Virus record (IMG/VR): IMGVR_UViG_3300046721_000305
Location: 1 to 34,125 of that record
Strand: one strand, 5' to 3'
DNA from: a virus
DNA: 34,125 bases
This document shows positions 26,883 through 34,125 of the stretch, in pieces (within the stretch, counting starts at the first letter, position 1; every line of letters starts with the position of its first letter). The position numbers and the translations under genes are program-made. The notes beneath the pieces were generated by a model. It was not told where the DNA came from. It saw only the letters and a program-made list of their open reading frames with translations, and ran no database searches.

Positions 26883-28475
26883 ATGGCAATAACGTATTTA
26901 TTAGCGCCCGAGCCCTTTTGGGTCATAATCAATAATGAAGGCACCGTTGCTGGCGGTGCCCAAATGTTTACTAGACGCTCGCTTAATAAAATTCAAGATA
27001 AAATAGTTTATATGGATCCTGCTGGTACCATTCCTTGGACCAATCCTATTATTTTTGATTTAAACGGCGTTCAGGGCCCCTTTTATTGGTCTGTCGATTC
27101 TTCCAATTTGAATGAGACCTATTATATTTTTGTTAATGATGCTGATGGTAATCTTATTTGGGATATTGATAACTTTGCACCACCTGGCTCAGGCGGTGGT
27201 GGGAATGTAAACACTTTCATACCAATTACCAATTATATTGCAAATAATCAGTTCATCGATCATATCGACGCAACGGTCACAACCAACACAACCAATTTAG
27301 TTATAGCCCCATCGAATCATCAAGGATTCACGCCGGCATTAATCAATCCAGTTATAGGAACTAATGGTGCATTAGGTCCTGATATACGATTTGTAAAAAA
27401 TAGTACCGCAAACACAGACCAACTATCATTCCCTACCTTCCCACTTGCCAGTGCGCCATTAACAGGCGATGTAACGCCGGTTGATTATGTTCGATATCAA
27501 TGTACCACAGGCAATCCTGGTGAAACCTTTAAAGCCTTTCAATTTCCTATTACCCAAAAAGTTAAAAATTTATCCAATCAAGCGATGAGTTTTAATATTT
27601 GGGCGGCTACTCAAACAGGAACAGCAACGGTGCAGGTATATTTGCGTCAATATTTTGGTTCTGGAACGGCTGCAAGTGCCGAAGTGTTAACACCTATTGG
27701 GGCGTCGATTAACTTAACGACTACATGGACCCGATCGCTTATTCAATTTTCAGTTCCTGATGTAGCGGGAAAATCGCTTGGAACGCCTGGCCAACAAACA
27801 GATGATGATGCTGTCTATATACAATTTGGCATGCCATTAAATACACCGTGTGATGTGATATTTACAAAACCTGCGCTCTACATTGGGACTATTAACCCTA
27901 ATTTAGATTTTCAAAATTACGATCAAATCAATTCTGTGAATTCAACCCCAAGAACAGGTGACATTAGAACGAGCCTTAGCTCATCCGCGCCAAATGGGTG
28001 GGTTTTAATGAATGATGGATCTATTGGAAATGTAGGCTCTGGTGCTTCAACACGTGCTAATCAAGATACATTTCAGCTTTATAAAACTATTTGGGATGGT
28101 GTTATTGATACCTGGGCGCCCGTATCAACAGGTCGCGGTGGAAGTGCAGTTGCGGATTTTATTGCAGGAAAAACATTAACCTTGCCTCGTTCTTTAGGTC
28201 GGGCATTGGCAGGGGCAGGTTCTGGCTCAGGATTAACCGCACGTGCATTAGGTCAATTTGTTGGTTCTGAAATCATATCAATTGCCGCAATGCCTGCGCA
28301 TTCACACCCACCATTAGCCCCCATGACAACATTTTGGGGTGATGGTACGGGCAATACTGTACAAGGAGGAGCCGGTATTATTGGTAAAGCCAATGCAACT
28401 GGTTCAACCGGTGGAAGTGCCGCTGATGGAAATATGGAACCGACCAGTTTCTTTAATGTATTTATCAAATTATAA
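26883..28475 (+). CDS. Tail fibre with C-terminal collar-type domain (530 aa)
   Basis: Residues 1-100 form an N-terminal attachment domain (E-P-F-W-V-I-I-N-N-E-G, Y-I-F-V-N-D-A-D-G-N-L), then a G-S-G-G-G-G hinge. The middle (to about 350) is a beta-sandwich that looks carbohydrate-binding-like (W-T-R-S-L-I-Q-F-S-V-P-D). Residues 359-530 resemble the phage tail collar domain: G-D-I-R-T-S-L-S, G-W-V-L-M-N-D-G-S, L-P-R-S-L-G-R-A-L-A-G, A-M-P-A-H-S-H-P and F-F-N-V-F-I-K-L. It is a receptor-binding candidate. No endorhamnosidase-type tailspike like P22 gp9 is visible. Confidence 0.8.
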   Translation: MAITYLLAPEPFWVIINNEGTVAGGAQMFTRRSLNKIQDKIVYMDPAGTIPWTNPIIFDLNGVQGPFYWSVDSSNLNETYYIFVNDADGNLIWDIDNFAPPGSGGGGNVNTFIPITNYIANNQFIDHIDATVTTNTTNLVIAPSNHQGFTPALINPVIGTNGALGPDIRFVKNSTANTDQLSFPTFPLASAPLTGDVTPVDYVRYQCTTGNPGETFKAFQFPITQKVKNLSNQAMSFNIWAATQTGTATVQVYLRQYFGSGTAASAEVLTPIGASINLTTTWTRSLIQFSVPDVAGKSLGTPGQQTDDDAVYIQFGMPLNTPCDVIFTKPALYIGTINPNLDFQNYDQINSVNSTPRTGDIRTSLSSSAPNGWVLMNDGSIGNVGSGASTRANQDTFQLYKTIWDGVIDTWAPVSTGRGGSAVADFIAGKTLTLPRSLGRALAGAGSGSGLTARALGQFVGSEIISIAAMPAHSHPPLAPMTTFWGDGTGNTVQGGAGIIGKANATGSTGGSAADGNMEPTSFFNVFIKL

Positions 28476-28487
28476 AGGAGTGTCACG

Positions 28488-28790
28488 ATGGCTGTACAAC
28501 TAGTTAATGTTCCTGCTTTAGATCCCAATGCTTACACAGGTCCAACACGGGTTATGGCAGGGGTTGCTCGTACGGGCAGTGTTACGACCAATATCATGTA
28601 TGGGGATAATGGTTCAGTAGAATTCGCACGCTGGTTGTATGTTGGCGTGACAGGTAACGTTTCCTATCGAAAATGGGACGGTACCGATCAGACTCTAATC
28701 GGGTTAGCTGCAGGCGTTTGGCATCCCATATTCTCCATTATGGTGAATAGTTCGGGGACTACAGCAACTAGTCTGGTATGGGGAAGTTAG
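28488..28790 (+). CDS. Spike-base-like 100-aa structural protein
   Basis: The order A-R-W-L-Y-V-G-V-T-G-N-V, W-D-G-T-D-Q, L-A-A-G-V-W-H-P-I, and S-S-G-T-T-A-T-S-L-V-W-G-S follows the pattern of small spike-base or head-fibre-base proteins. Those have an alternating A-R-G-I-Y-V-G-x-x-G-D-V, a G-x-x-x-P-I and a G-T-T-A-T motif. All-beta, about 100 residues, likely trimeric. AAAGGAG precedes the ATG. It probably supports the neighbouring fibres. Confidence 0.65.
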   Translation: MAVQLVNVPALDPNAYTGPTRVMAGVARTGSVTTNIMYGDNGSVEFARWLYVGVTGNVSYRKWDGTDQTLIGLAAGVWHPIFSIMVNSSGTTATSLVWGS

Positions 28791-28834
28791 CTAACTTCAA
28801 AGGGTAATATTACTAATTTAAAAAGGAATTTAAA

Positions 28835-30139
28835 ATGACCACAAGATTCTCACAAACCGTATTTTCACCTTGGTTGACTCCTGTACGATTAGCGTCAACA
28901 TCAAACATTGCAGGCACCTATTTTAATGGTCCTAATAATAATGGTGTCGGGGCTACATTAACAATTGCTGCCTCTTCATTGACAGTAGATAGCGTTGTAG
29001 CGGCAGTTGGCGATCGTATATTACTTCAAACTCAAACAGCGACTGCTCAACAAGGTATTTATATTGTAAAAAGTATTGGCTCAACGGTCGTGCTTGAACG
29101 TGCTGCAGATCAACAAAGCTTAGAACAATTAAAAGCGGGCGAATATGTTGCAGTAGGTGCTGGTTCTGTTAATGCCGGTAACTTCTATACATTAGTTGAG
29201 CCATTACCACTAAATATAGGCATAGATGCAATGGTATTTAATGCCGATCCTTCTGCCGGTGGCGTATCTTTCTCAGGCCCCGCATCAACTGCTAATGCCT
29301 TGGCTGTATTCTCTGATACTGCGGGTAATCTTAAAGCTGCAAGCACTACTACAACTTTAGGTCAGGCTTTAAGTATTACGGGTGCGCTTGGCGTGTCTGG
29401 AACGATTATTTCTTCCTTATCAATTACTTCATTATCTGGCGATATTACGTCTGGATCATCAGGTGATGCTGGTAGTTTTGTTTCTTTTCCAGCAACTGCT
29501 GCTAATGGCACATTTATAGTTAAAGCAGTCAATGCTGGAGCTGCATTTGATACAACCCTTAGCAATAGTACAATGGGACAATCTTCTGTAATTTCATTCC
29601 CTGATCCAGGTGCTGCTACTGCTAATGTATTATTAGATACTGGAACATCTAATATCTTAGCAATGCAACAATTTGTAGGATTAAAAGATATTTTAAATTT
29701 TTCAGCAGGTACTTGGACCACTACAAGAATTGCTCAAGGCAATTATGTATCACGCCATACAGCTGCTGCTGATACAACAATCATTGGCATTGATATTACG
29801 CCAATGATACGAACCACGGCATCAAAAGGATTCAGGTTGGATAGTTTTGATGTGATTTATAGTATCGGAACATTAGCATTGAATGCTCATACAGCAACAC
29901 TGGATAGGATTGCTTATGCTAATAACGTAGCTGTAAGTATAACAAGTGTTCCTATTACTGTAACACTTGCAACTGCAACACAAGCCCAGCCTTATGCCAC
30001 TAATGCTGCTATTAATACACCAGCTTTTGATATAACGGCTGATAGTAAATATATCATTGAAGTTACAGTTAATGCGGCTGCAACCTCTGCTTATGATTTT
30101 TACGGCATCATGTTGAAGTTTTCCCAAACGATTGGTTAA
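28835..30139 (+). CDS. Tail fibre/receptor-binding protein (434 aa)
   Basis: Residues 15-130 carry the fibre-base pattern V-R-L-A-S-T-S-N-I-A-G-T-Y, G-A-T-L-T-I-A-A, V-G-D-R-I-L-L-Q-T-Q-T-A-x-x-Q-Q-G-I-Y-I-V and L-E-R-A-A-D-Q. This is common in phage tail or capsid fibres that show N-G-I-Y-V motifs. A low-complexity Ser/Thr/Ala stalk follows (about 135-300). The last 130 residues are a beta-rich head (T-T-I-I-G-I-D-I-T-P, F-D-I-T-A-D-S-K-Y-I-I-E-V). AAAGGAATT precedes the ATG, as in the other fibre genes. Confidence 0.8.
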   Translation: MTTRFSQTVFSPWLTPVRLASTSNIAGTYFNGPNNNGVGATLTIAASSLTVDSVVAAVGDRILLQTQTATAQQGIYIVKSIGSTVVLERAADQQSLEQLKAGEYVAVGAGSVNAGNFYTLVEPLPLNIGIDAMVFNADPSAGGVSFSGPASTANALAVFSDTAGNLKAASTTTTLGQALSITGALGVSGTIISSLSITSLSGDITSGSSGDAGSFVSFPATAANGTFIVKAVNAGAAFDTTLSNSTMGQSSVISFPDPGAATANVLLDTGTSNILAMQQFVGLKDILNFSAGTWTTTRIAQGNYVSRHTAAADTTIIGIDITPMIRTTASKGFRLDSFDVIYSIGTLALNAHTATLDRIAYANNVAVSITSVPITVTLATATQAQPYATNAAINTPAFDITADSKYIIEVTVNAAATSAYDFYGIMLKFSQTIG

Positions 30140-30144
30140 TGAGG

Positions 30145-30166
30145 ATGAGGGGCGCAAGCCCCTCAT
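30145..30166 (+). terminator. GC-rich hairpin after fibre gene, probable weak terminator
   Basis: ATGAGGGGC-GCAA-GCCCCTCAT, a 9-bp perfect stem with a GNRA loop, starts 5 bases after the stop. Only TATTT follows, so termination would be partial, allowing some reading into the genes downstream. Confidence 0.7.
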
Positions 30167-30184
30167 TATTTAAAAGGAATTTTA

Positions 30185-30325
30185 ATGCAAGGTGCCTATG
30201 GTGGTTTGATTATGGTCATCCTCTATGGAGGTGGTGCAAATTCTCCGGAGGAATTCTTTCTAATCACTCAAAATAATTTGGATATATTAACTCAAACGTC
30301 GCAGCGCATTTTCGTACAGGAGTAA
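30185..30325 (+). CDS. 46-aa small protein between fibre genes
   Basis: AAAAGGAATTTTA precedes the ATG, the same leader type as its fibre neighbours, and the stop is 4 bases before the next start. MQGAYGGLIMVILYGGGANS, then P-E-E-F-F-L-I-T-Q-N-N-L-D-I-L. The hydrophobic first part (G-G-L-I-M-V-I-L-Y-G-G-G) could insert in a membrane or pack in a fibre. Not recognised, but the site quality and fit between genes argue for expression. Confidence 0.6.
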   Translation: MQGAYGGLIMVILYGGGANSPEEFFLITQNNLDILTQTSQRIFVQE

Positions 30326-30329
30326 TAAC

Positions 30330-32060
30330 GTGGCAGGAATCAAAATTACGGACTTACCAGCAGCGCCATCAGCGCAACTGACCGATGTATTTCCTGTTGA
30401 CCAATTACCAGGGCCAATTACTTACAAAGAATCAAATCAACAGCTTTTAACTTTGTTCCAATCCAATGGGAACGCCCTAACCGAAGTTAATGATACTAAT
30501 GTAACGATGACTCTCGGTGGCTCACCGAGTATAGCACTTTTAAATGCAACGTCGATGACACTAGGCTGGTCAGGGCAACTTAGTGTGCCACGAGGTGGTA
30601 CTGGAACAAGTTCCTTTACCGCATTTTCTGTTATTTGCGCAGGCACAACAGCAACAGGTGCTTTCCAGAATGTCGTCGGATTAGGCAGTTCAGGGCAGCA
30701 ATTAACATCAAATGGACCAGGATTGCTCCCAACTTGGCAAGCCAGTGGTGCTGTAACGCCTGCAGCACTGACAAAAGTAGATGATACGAATGTTACTTTA
30801 ACTCTTGGTGGGACCCCAGCGACCGCTCTGTTGCAAGCTACTAGTATTACCGCAGGCTGGGCTGGAACATTGGCTGAAACGAGGGGCGGTACCGCTCAGT
30901 CCACTTATATTTTAGGTGATACATTATATAGTTCTGCTGCAAATACTTTATCTAAATTGCCAGGGAATATTACTACAGCTAAGGAATATCTTTCTCAAAC
31001 AGGAACAGGCGCTGTTTCTGCAGCACCCGCCTGGGCAACTATATCAGGAGCAGATATTACAGGGGCCGCATTAACCAAGACGGATGATACAAATGTTACG
31101 TTGACACTTGGCGGCACGCCGACTACAGCCTTGTTGCGTGCTGCATCAATAACGGCAGGATGGACGGGGCAATTAAGTCTTACGCGAGGAGGAACTGCTG
31201 CTAGCTTGACTGCTTCCAATGGCGGTATTGTTTATTCATCAGCCAGTGCATTAGCTATTTTGTCTGGAACAGCAACCGCCGGACAAATAGTAAGATCTGG
31301 ATCAAATACTGCGCCAACCTGGTCAACAGCAACGTATCCGGCAACTGCTGGAACATCAGGGAATGTACTGACGTCCGATGGAACTAATTGGATCTCAAGT
31401 CCTGCCGCTGCTTCTGGGATAACTACAGTTGCAGTACAAACATTTACCTCTAATGGAACGTATACACCAACCACAAATATGAAATATTGTATTGTTGAAG
31501 TAGTTGGTGGCGGAGGAGCTGGAGGCAGCGTAGCTGGTGCTGTTGGTAATTATGCCGGAGGAGCAGGCGGAGGCGGTGGCGGTTATTCCAAAAAACTATT
31601 TAATGCCGCGACTATAGGCACATCACAGACTGTTACCATCGGAGCCGGCGGGACTGCGGGAGCCGCCGGCCCAAATCCTGGGAATGCGGGAGGAACTTCT
31701 TCGCTGGGCTCGCTAATAACTGCTACCGGTGGGACTGGCGGAGGCGGTACGGGAGCCACAACAACCGCTCAGGCTCTAACTGTTGGCGGCACTGGCGGAG
31801 TTGGAACGAACGGCGATGTTAATGCAGCCGGCGTTTCAGGATTTTCAGGAATTGCCTTTGGTACTATATTTGGATTATCCGGATTAGGAGGAAGTTGCCT
31901 TTATGGAGCAGGAGGGACTTCACTAAATAATAGTAACGATGGAAATGCAGGATTGGGATTTGGAGGCGGCGGCGGCGGTGGTTCGTCTGCCAATTCGGGA
32001 AGTACATTTATAGGTGGAGTAGGAACTCCAGGAATAATCATCATAACTGAATATATATAA
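30330..32060 (+). CDS. Tail fibre with three repeats and polyglycine-rich tip (576 aa)
   Basis: GTG start at 30330 with CAGGAG upstream. N-terminal domain (I-K-I-T-D-L-P, L-T-D-V-F-P-V-D-Q) is shared with the next fibre. Three repeats of about 42 residues (50-92, 147-188, 247-289) share D-D-T-N-V-T-L-T-L-G-G-T-P, A-T-S-I-T-A-G-W and a closing R-G-G-T-A/G. Residues 390-576 are a glycine-rich domain starting V-E-V-V-G-G-G-G-A-G-G with repeated G-G-G blocks to the end (I-I-I-I-T-E-Y-I). Glycine-rich tips of phage adhesins form packed polyGly-II helices and carry variable receptor loops. Likely a host-range determinant. Confidence 0.85.
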   Translation: MAGIKITDLPAAPSAQLTDVFPVDQLPGPITYKESNQQLLTLFQSNGNALTEVNDTNVTMTLGGSPSIALLNATSMTLGWSGQLSVPRGGTGTSSFTAFSVICAGTTATGAFQNVVGLGSSGQQLTSNGPGLLPTWQASGAVTPAALTKVDDTNVTLTLGGTPATALLQATSITAGWAGTLAETRGGTAQSTYILGDTLYSSAANTLSKLPGNITTAKEYLSQTGTGAVSAAPAWATISGADITGAALTKTDDTNVTLTLGGTPTTALLRAASITAGWTGQLSLTRGGTAASLTASNGGIVYSSASALAILSGTATAGQIVRSGSNTAPTWSTATYPATAGTSGNVLTSDGTNWISSPAAASGITTVAVQTFTSNGTYTPTTNMKYCIVEVVGGGGAGGSVAGAVGNYAGGAGGGGGGYSKKLFNAATIGTSQTVTIGAGGTAGAAGPNPGNAGGTSSLGSLITATGGTGGGGTGATTTAQALTVGGTGGVGTNGDVNAAGVSGFSGIAFGTIFGLSGLGGSCLYGAGGTSLNNSNDGNAGLGFGGGGGGGSSANSGSTFIGGVGTPGIIIITEYI

Positions 32061-32074
32061 AGGGAATTTAAATT

Positions 32075-32851
32075 ATGGGCATTAAAATAAGTGCGCTACC
32101 ACCCATTGTAACCCCAGCATTGACGGATATTTTTCCTGTTGCCCAGGGTGGCGTTACTTACAAAGAAACGATTACCCAATTAGCCAGTTTATTTATTCCT
32201 TTTGTAGTAGGTCCTGTTGGAACAATCTTACGATCAAACGGTACTAATTGGGTTGCATCAACAGCTACCTTTTCTGATACCTACCTTGCAAGCAGATTAC
32301 TTTATTCCAATGGTGCAAATACAGTTACAGGACTTGCAACGGCCAACAGCGCAACGCTTATTACTAATTCAACAGGTGTTCCTTCATGGTCGGCATCAAT
32401 GACTAATGGCCAAATATTAATTGGCTCAACAGGAGCATCGCCTACTCCATCTACATTAGTGGGAGGCACAGGGATTACGATTTCAAATGGCGCAGGTGTT
32501 ATAACGATTTCAGCTGCGGCCACTTCAATTTCATGGAATACCATCGCAGGGACTACTCAAGCGGCTGCAGTTTTCAACGGTTATGTCGTAGGCAATGCAG
32601 CCCAAACTACGATCACTCTCCCGACCACATTCGGCGTTGGCGAAGTAGTGATTATTAAAGGATTGGGGGCTGCGGGCTGGATCTTGAAGGCTGGGGCTGC
32701 CACGACTATTCAATTAGGCCAAACTGCTACCTCGGCCGGAGGAACATTAGCCTCGGCACATAATTTTGATATCGTCTATGTTAGTGGGCTTGTGGCTGAT
32801 ACAACATGGTCCGTAGATTATACATTCTCGACAGGGCTAACTGTCGCATAA
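32075..32851 (+). CDS. Tail fibre (258 aa), N-terminal paralogue of the preceding fibre
   Basis: M-G-I-K-I-S-A-L-P ... L-T-D-I-F-P-V-A-Q-G ... T-Y-K-E-T-I-T-Q-L copies the N-terminal domain of the 576-aa fibre, so both probably attach to the same base. The stalk is Thr/Ser/Gly-rich (G-T-I-L-R-S-N-G-T-N-W-V-A, T-G-V-P-S-W-S-A-S). The C-terminal 110 residues are a beta domain (T-I-T-L-P-T-T-F-G-V-G-E-V-V-I-I-K-G, W-I-L-K-A-G-A-A). GGGAATTTAAATT precedes the ATG. Confidence 0.8.
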   Translation: MGIKISALPPIVTPALTDIFPVAQGGVTYKETITQLASLFIPFVVGPVGTILRSNGTNWVASTATFSDTYLASRLLYSNGANTVTGLATANSATLITNSTGVPSWSASMTNGQILIGSTGASPTPSTLVGGTGITISNGAGVITISAAATSISWNTIAGTTQAAAVFNGYVVGNAAQTTITLPTTFGVGEVVIIKGLGAAGWILKAGAATTIQLGQTATSAGGTLASAHNFDIVYVSGLVADTTWSVDYTFSTGLTVA

Positions 32852-32860
32852 GGAGAGATG

Positions 32861-33418
32861 ATGGCAACTGTAAACCAAGTTGGTGTTGGCCTATCAGGTT
32901 CAACAGGAACCGGAAGTTTTGTAGGCTCGGCAAGCCCGACTTTTACGGGAACTCCTATTTTAAGTACCCCAAGCGCAACCAGTTTAACGTTTTCAAGTAC
33001 GTCGGGCATTATAGGGACAACGACAAATGATAATGCTGCCGCAGGCAGTGTTGGGGAATTAATATCTAATGTTGTTGCATTTGGATCATCTACCTCAATA
33101 CCGACTAGTACACCAACTGATTTGACAAGCATTATGTTACCGGATGGTGATTGGAATATTTTTGGTAATATTTTTTTCAATCCTAGCGTGGGAGCATCTA
33201 CGCTTTATGCATGGATAAGTCAAACGTCTGCTACGCAACCCGATCAATCTTTATTAGCAGGATATGTCAATGCAATAGCCGGAGGAACTGCAATAACAAC
33301 GGCATTTTTTAGAGCTTCCTTATCTTCACCAACTACTATTTATTTAACAGGATATGCTGGGTTTGCATCAGGCACTTGTACTCAATGCGGCGGTATATAT
33401 GCTAGACGAGTTCGATAA
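32861..33418 (+). CDS. Tail fibre tip protein (185 aa)
   Basis: Start at 32861 is preferred over an ATG one codon earlier for its distance from AAGGAG. Residues 1-60 are fibre-type low complexity (G-S-T-G-T-G-S-F-V-G-S-A-S-P-T-F-T-G-T-P). Residues 80-185 form a beta-sandwich of a kind seen at the end of phage fibres: L-P-D-G-D-W-N-I-F-G-N-I-F-F, T-L-Y-A-W-I-S-Q-T-S-A-T-Q-P, Y-L-T-G-Y-A-G-F, and a basic end A-R-R-V-R. Last gene of the late block; its stop is 10 bases from a convergent gene. Confidence 0.8.
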   Translation: MATVNQVGVGLSGSTGTGSFVGSASPTFTGTPILSTPSATSLTFSSTSGIIGTTTNDNAAAGSVGELISNVVAFGSSTSIPTSTPTDLTSIMLPDGDWNIFGNIFFNPSVGASTLYAWISQTSATQPDQSLLAGYVNAIAGGTAITTAFFRASLSSPTTIYLTGYAGFASGTCTQCGGIYARRVR

Positions 33419-33428
33419 CTTAAATTGG

Positions 33429-33662
33429 TTATAATGGTGCAATAAGATCATAGCCACGATACTTGCGCCGTTTCATCATTTTATCAATGATTGCTTGCAC
33501 CTCGTCATCGGTCTGAACCAATAAATTCTTCTTACCACCGCGATTTGAATGACAGCCACCCCAAGTGTGACTAAGAATAATGTCGTTTGTAACATCCTTT
33601 TTTACAACAATTGTGTAAAACCGTGATTTCTCATGATTTAACCATTTATATAATGTAGACAT
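33429..33662 (-). CDS. WGR-domain-like protein (77 aa)
   Basis: A single small WGR-like domain: a first strand L-Y-K-W, then R-F-Y-T-I-V-V-K-K-D, I-I-L-S-H-T-W-G-G-C-H-S-N-R-G, D-E-V-Q-A-I-I-D-K-M and a final R-R-K-Y-R-G-Y. The W-G-G with a basic residue three on stands where WGR has W-G-R, and the R-G-Y end is conserved. WGR domains bind nucleic acid ends in PARPs and bacterial proteins. Stand-alone copies occur in phages and plasmids; role here unknown. Overlaps the upstream 43-aa gene by 17 bases. Confidence 0.7.
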   Translation of the reverse strand: MSTLYKWLNHEKSRFYTIVVKKDVTNDIILSHTWGGCHSNRGGKKNLLVQTDDEVQAIIDKMMKRRKYRGYDLIAPL

Positions 33663-33777
33663 AGTCGCTTAACATCTCTTCTATGGCTTCCTGCAGATTC
33701 AGCATAATTTCTTCATCGATGAAAAAACCAGGATCTTGTACATCGTCTTCAACACCGTCGAGATTATAGAATCTCAT
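33646..33777 (-). CDS. Hypothetical 43-aa acidic protein
   Basis: AAAAGGTG precedes the ATG. The product is strongly acidic (MRFYNLDGVEDDVQDPGFFI, then D-E-E-I-M-L-N-L-Q-E-A-I-E-E-M-L). Such small acidic proteins may mimic DNA or bind a basic partner; this is inference. It overlaps the WGR-like gene by 17 bases, implying coupled expression. Not recognised. Confidence 0.65.
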   Translation of the reverse strand: MRFYNLDGVEDDVQDPGFFIDEEIMLNLQEAIEEMLSDYVYII

Positions 33778-33790
33778 GTGTGCACCTTTT

Positions 33791-33844
33791 ATACATCAAA
33801 GGCGATGTATGCTACAAGATTATTTTTGAGGGCGCAAGCATACA
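33791..33844 (-). promoter_or_regulatory. Inverted repeats and possible promoter before the WGR operon
   Basis: ATACATC-AAAGGC-GATGTAT (33791-33810) is a perfect 7-bp dyad. TGTATGC (33806-33812) and GCATACA (33838-33844) form another. On the minus strand TTGTAG, 18 bases, TATAAA lies across the first dyad, giving a repressible promoter. The excisionase-like gene ends 22 bases beyond and could supply the regulator. Confidence 0.55.
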
Positions 33845-33865
33845 AAAAATTGGAATTATTTTCAT

Positions 33866-34125
33866 TTATCCACCTTCTGTAATTTGATTTATACCATCTT
33901 CAATAGGTTCTTTTACTGTATTATGGGAATAATCTTTATTTGGCAAGGAATTAATCCACTTGAAGAACTTATCCTTGTCGATTAAAATTTTTCTCCCAAA
34001 TCTTTTCATAGCGCCACTTTCTTCTAGACCATTCTCATGACGCTTAAATATCATATTCCTCAACGAACCTTCCGTAAATAATTTTTGTTCTGCTATGAAT
34101 TGTTTAAAAGTATATAATCTGTCCA
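33866..34125 (-). CDS. Excisionase-like HTH protein, continuing across the map joint
   Basis: The right-end copy carries the complete gene except the first base of its GTG start, which is at 135 in the left copy. Total 86 residues. The region described at 1-135 continues here into the basic wing (R-F-G-R-K-I-L-I-D-K), the K-F-F-K-W-I-N-S-L helix, and a polar 25-residue tail (P-I-E-D-G-I-N-Q-I-T-E-G-G). Small HTH proteins like this can be recombination directionality factors or regulators. No integrase or att-like site was found, which favours regulation. Confidence 0.75.
   Translation of the reverse strand, partial: DRLYTFKQFIAEQKLFTEGSLRNMIFKRHENGLEESGAMKRFGRKILIDKDKFFKWINSLPNKDYSHNTVKEPIEDGINQITEGG
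33992..34125. repeat. Right copy of the 134-bp terminal repeat
   Basis: Same orientation as 1-134, one mismatch (T at 34118 for G at 127). Removing one copy gives a circle of 33,991 bases with an intact excisionase-like gene. Confidence 0.9.

Overview
The window reads as one complete, small, AT-rich tailed-phage genome of the P22 type (short-tailed, podovirus-like). The first and last 134 bases are the same sequence with one mismatch, and a gene cut at position 1 continues at the right end, so the molecule is a circular map of about 33,991 unique bases. That fits a circularly permuted, headful-packaged genome. P22-type portal, coat, gp4-like and gp10-like genes, a Sak4-type annealing ATPase with its SSB, and Gram-negative style Shine-Dalgarno sites suggest a proteobacterial, probably gammaproteobacterial, host. 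The host cannot be named from this sequence.

Layout. (1) Positions 1-7327, minus strand: a leftward early region of about 22 small genes. It holds a Sak4-like recombinase plus SSB, a two-copy Tad2-like (DUF2829) protein, a DUF6948-like protein followed by a Gly-Ser-Asp repeat protein, duplicated zinc-tail proteins, coiled-coil membrane proteins and a ribbon-helix-helix regulator. A GC-richer non-coding stretch at 4022-4310 looks like a structured RNA. (2) Positions 7328-7677: a control region between divergent operons. (3) Positions 7678-9499, plus strand: a replication module, with a winged-helix initiator whose own coding sequence carries four dyad iterons (a lambda-O-like origin), and a VRR-NUC nuclease. 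(4) Positions 9507-10322, minus strand: four tiny genes behind a near-consensus promoter. Its spacer element also occurs in the consensus promoter at 7144-7171, so the two are probably co-regulated. (5) Positions 10444-33418, plus strand: an M15 endolysin, small terminase, a run of tiny basic or zinc proteins, large terminase, accessory genes including a second Tad2-like protein, portal, scaffold, coat, terminator, gp4-like, gp10-like, three ejection-type proteins and a tail-fibre cluster. (6) Positions 33429-34125 plus 1-135, minus strand: a WGR-like protein, a small acidic protein and an excisionase-like HTH protein across the map joint.

How it works together. The RHH protein and the shared operator-like element probably switch the leftward genes and the small minus-strand cassette. 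The initiator fires the internal origin, and Sak4 and SSB support recombination-dependent replication. The late rightward genes build a procapsid and fill it by headful packaging. No integrase, CI-like repressor, tRNA or CRISPR array is visible, so the excisionase-like protein is more likely a regulator, or the phage is virulent or episomal. Many genes under 60 codons are annotated here from start codon, Shine-Dalgarno site and gene packing alone.
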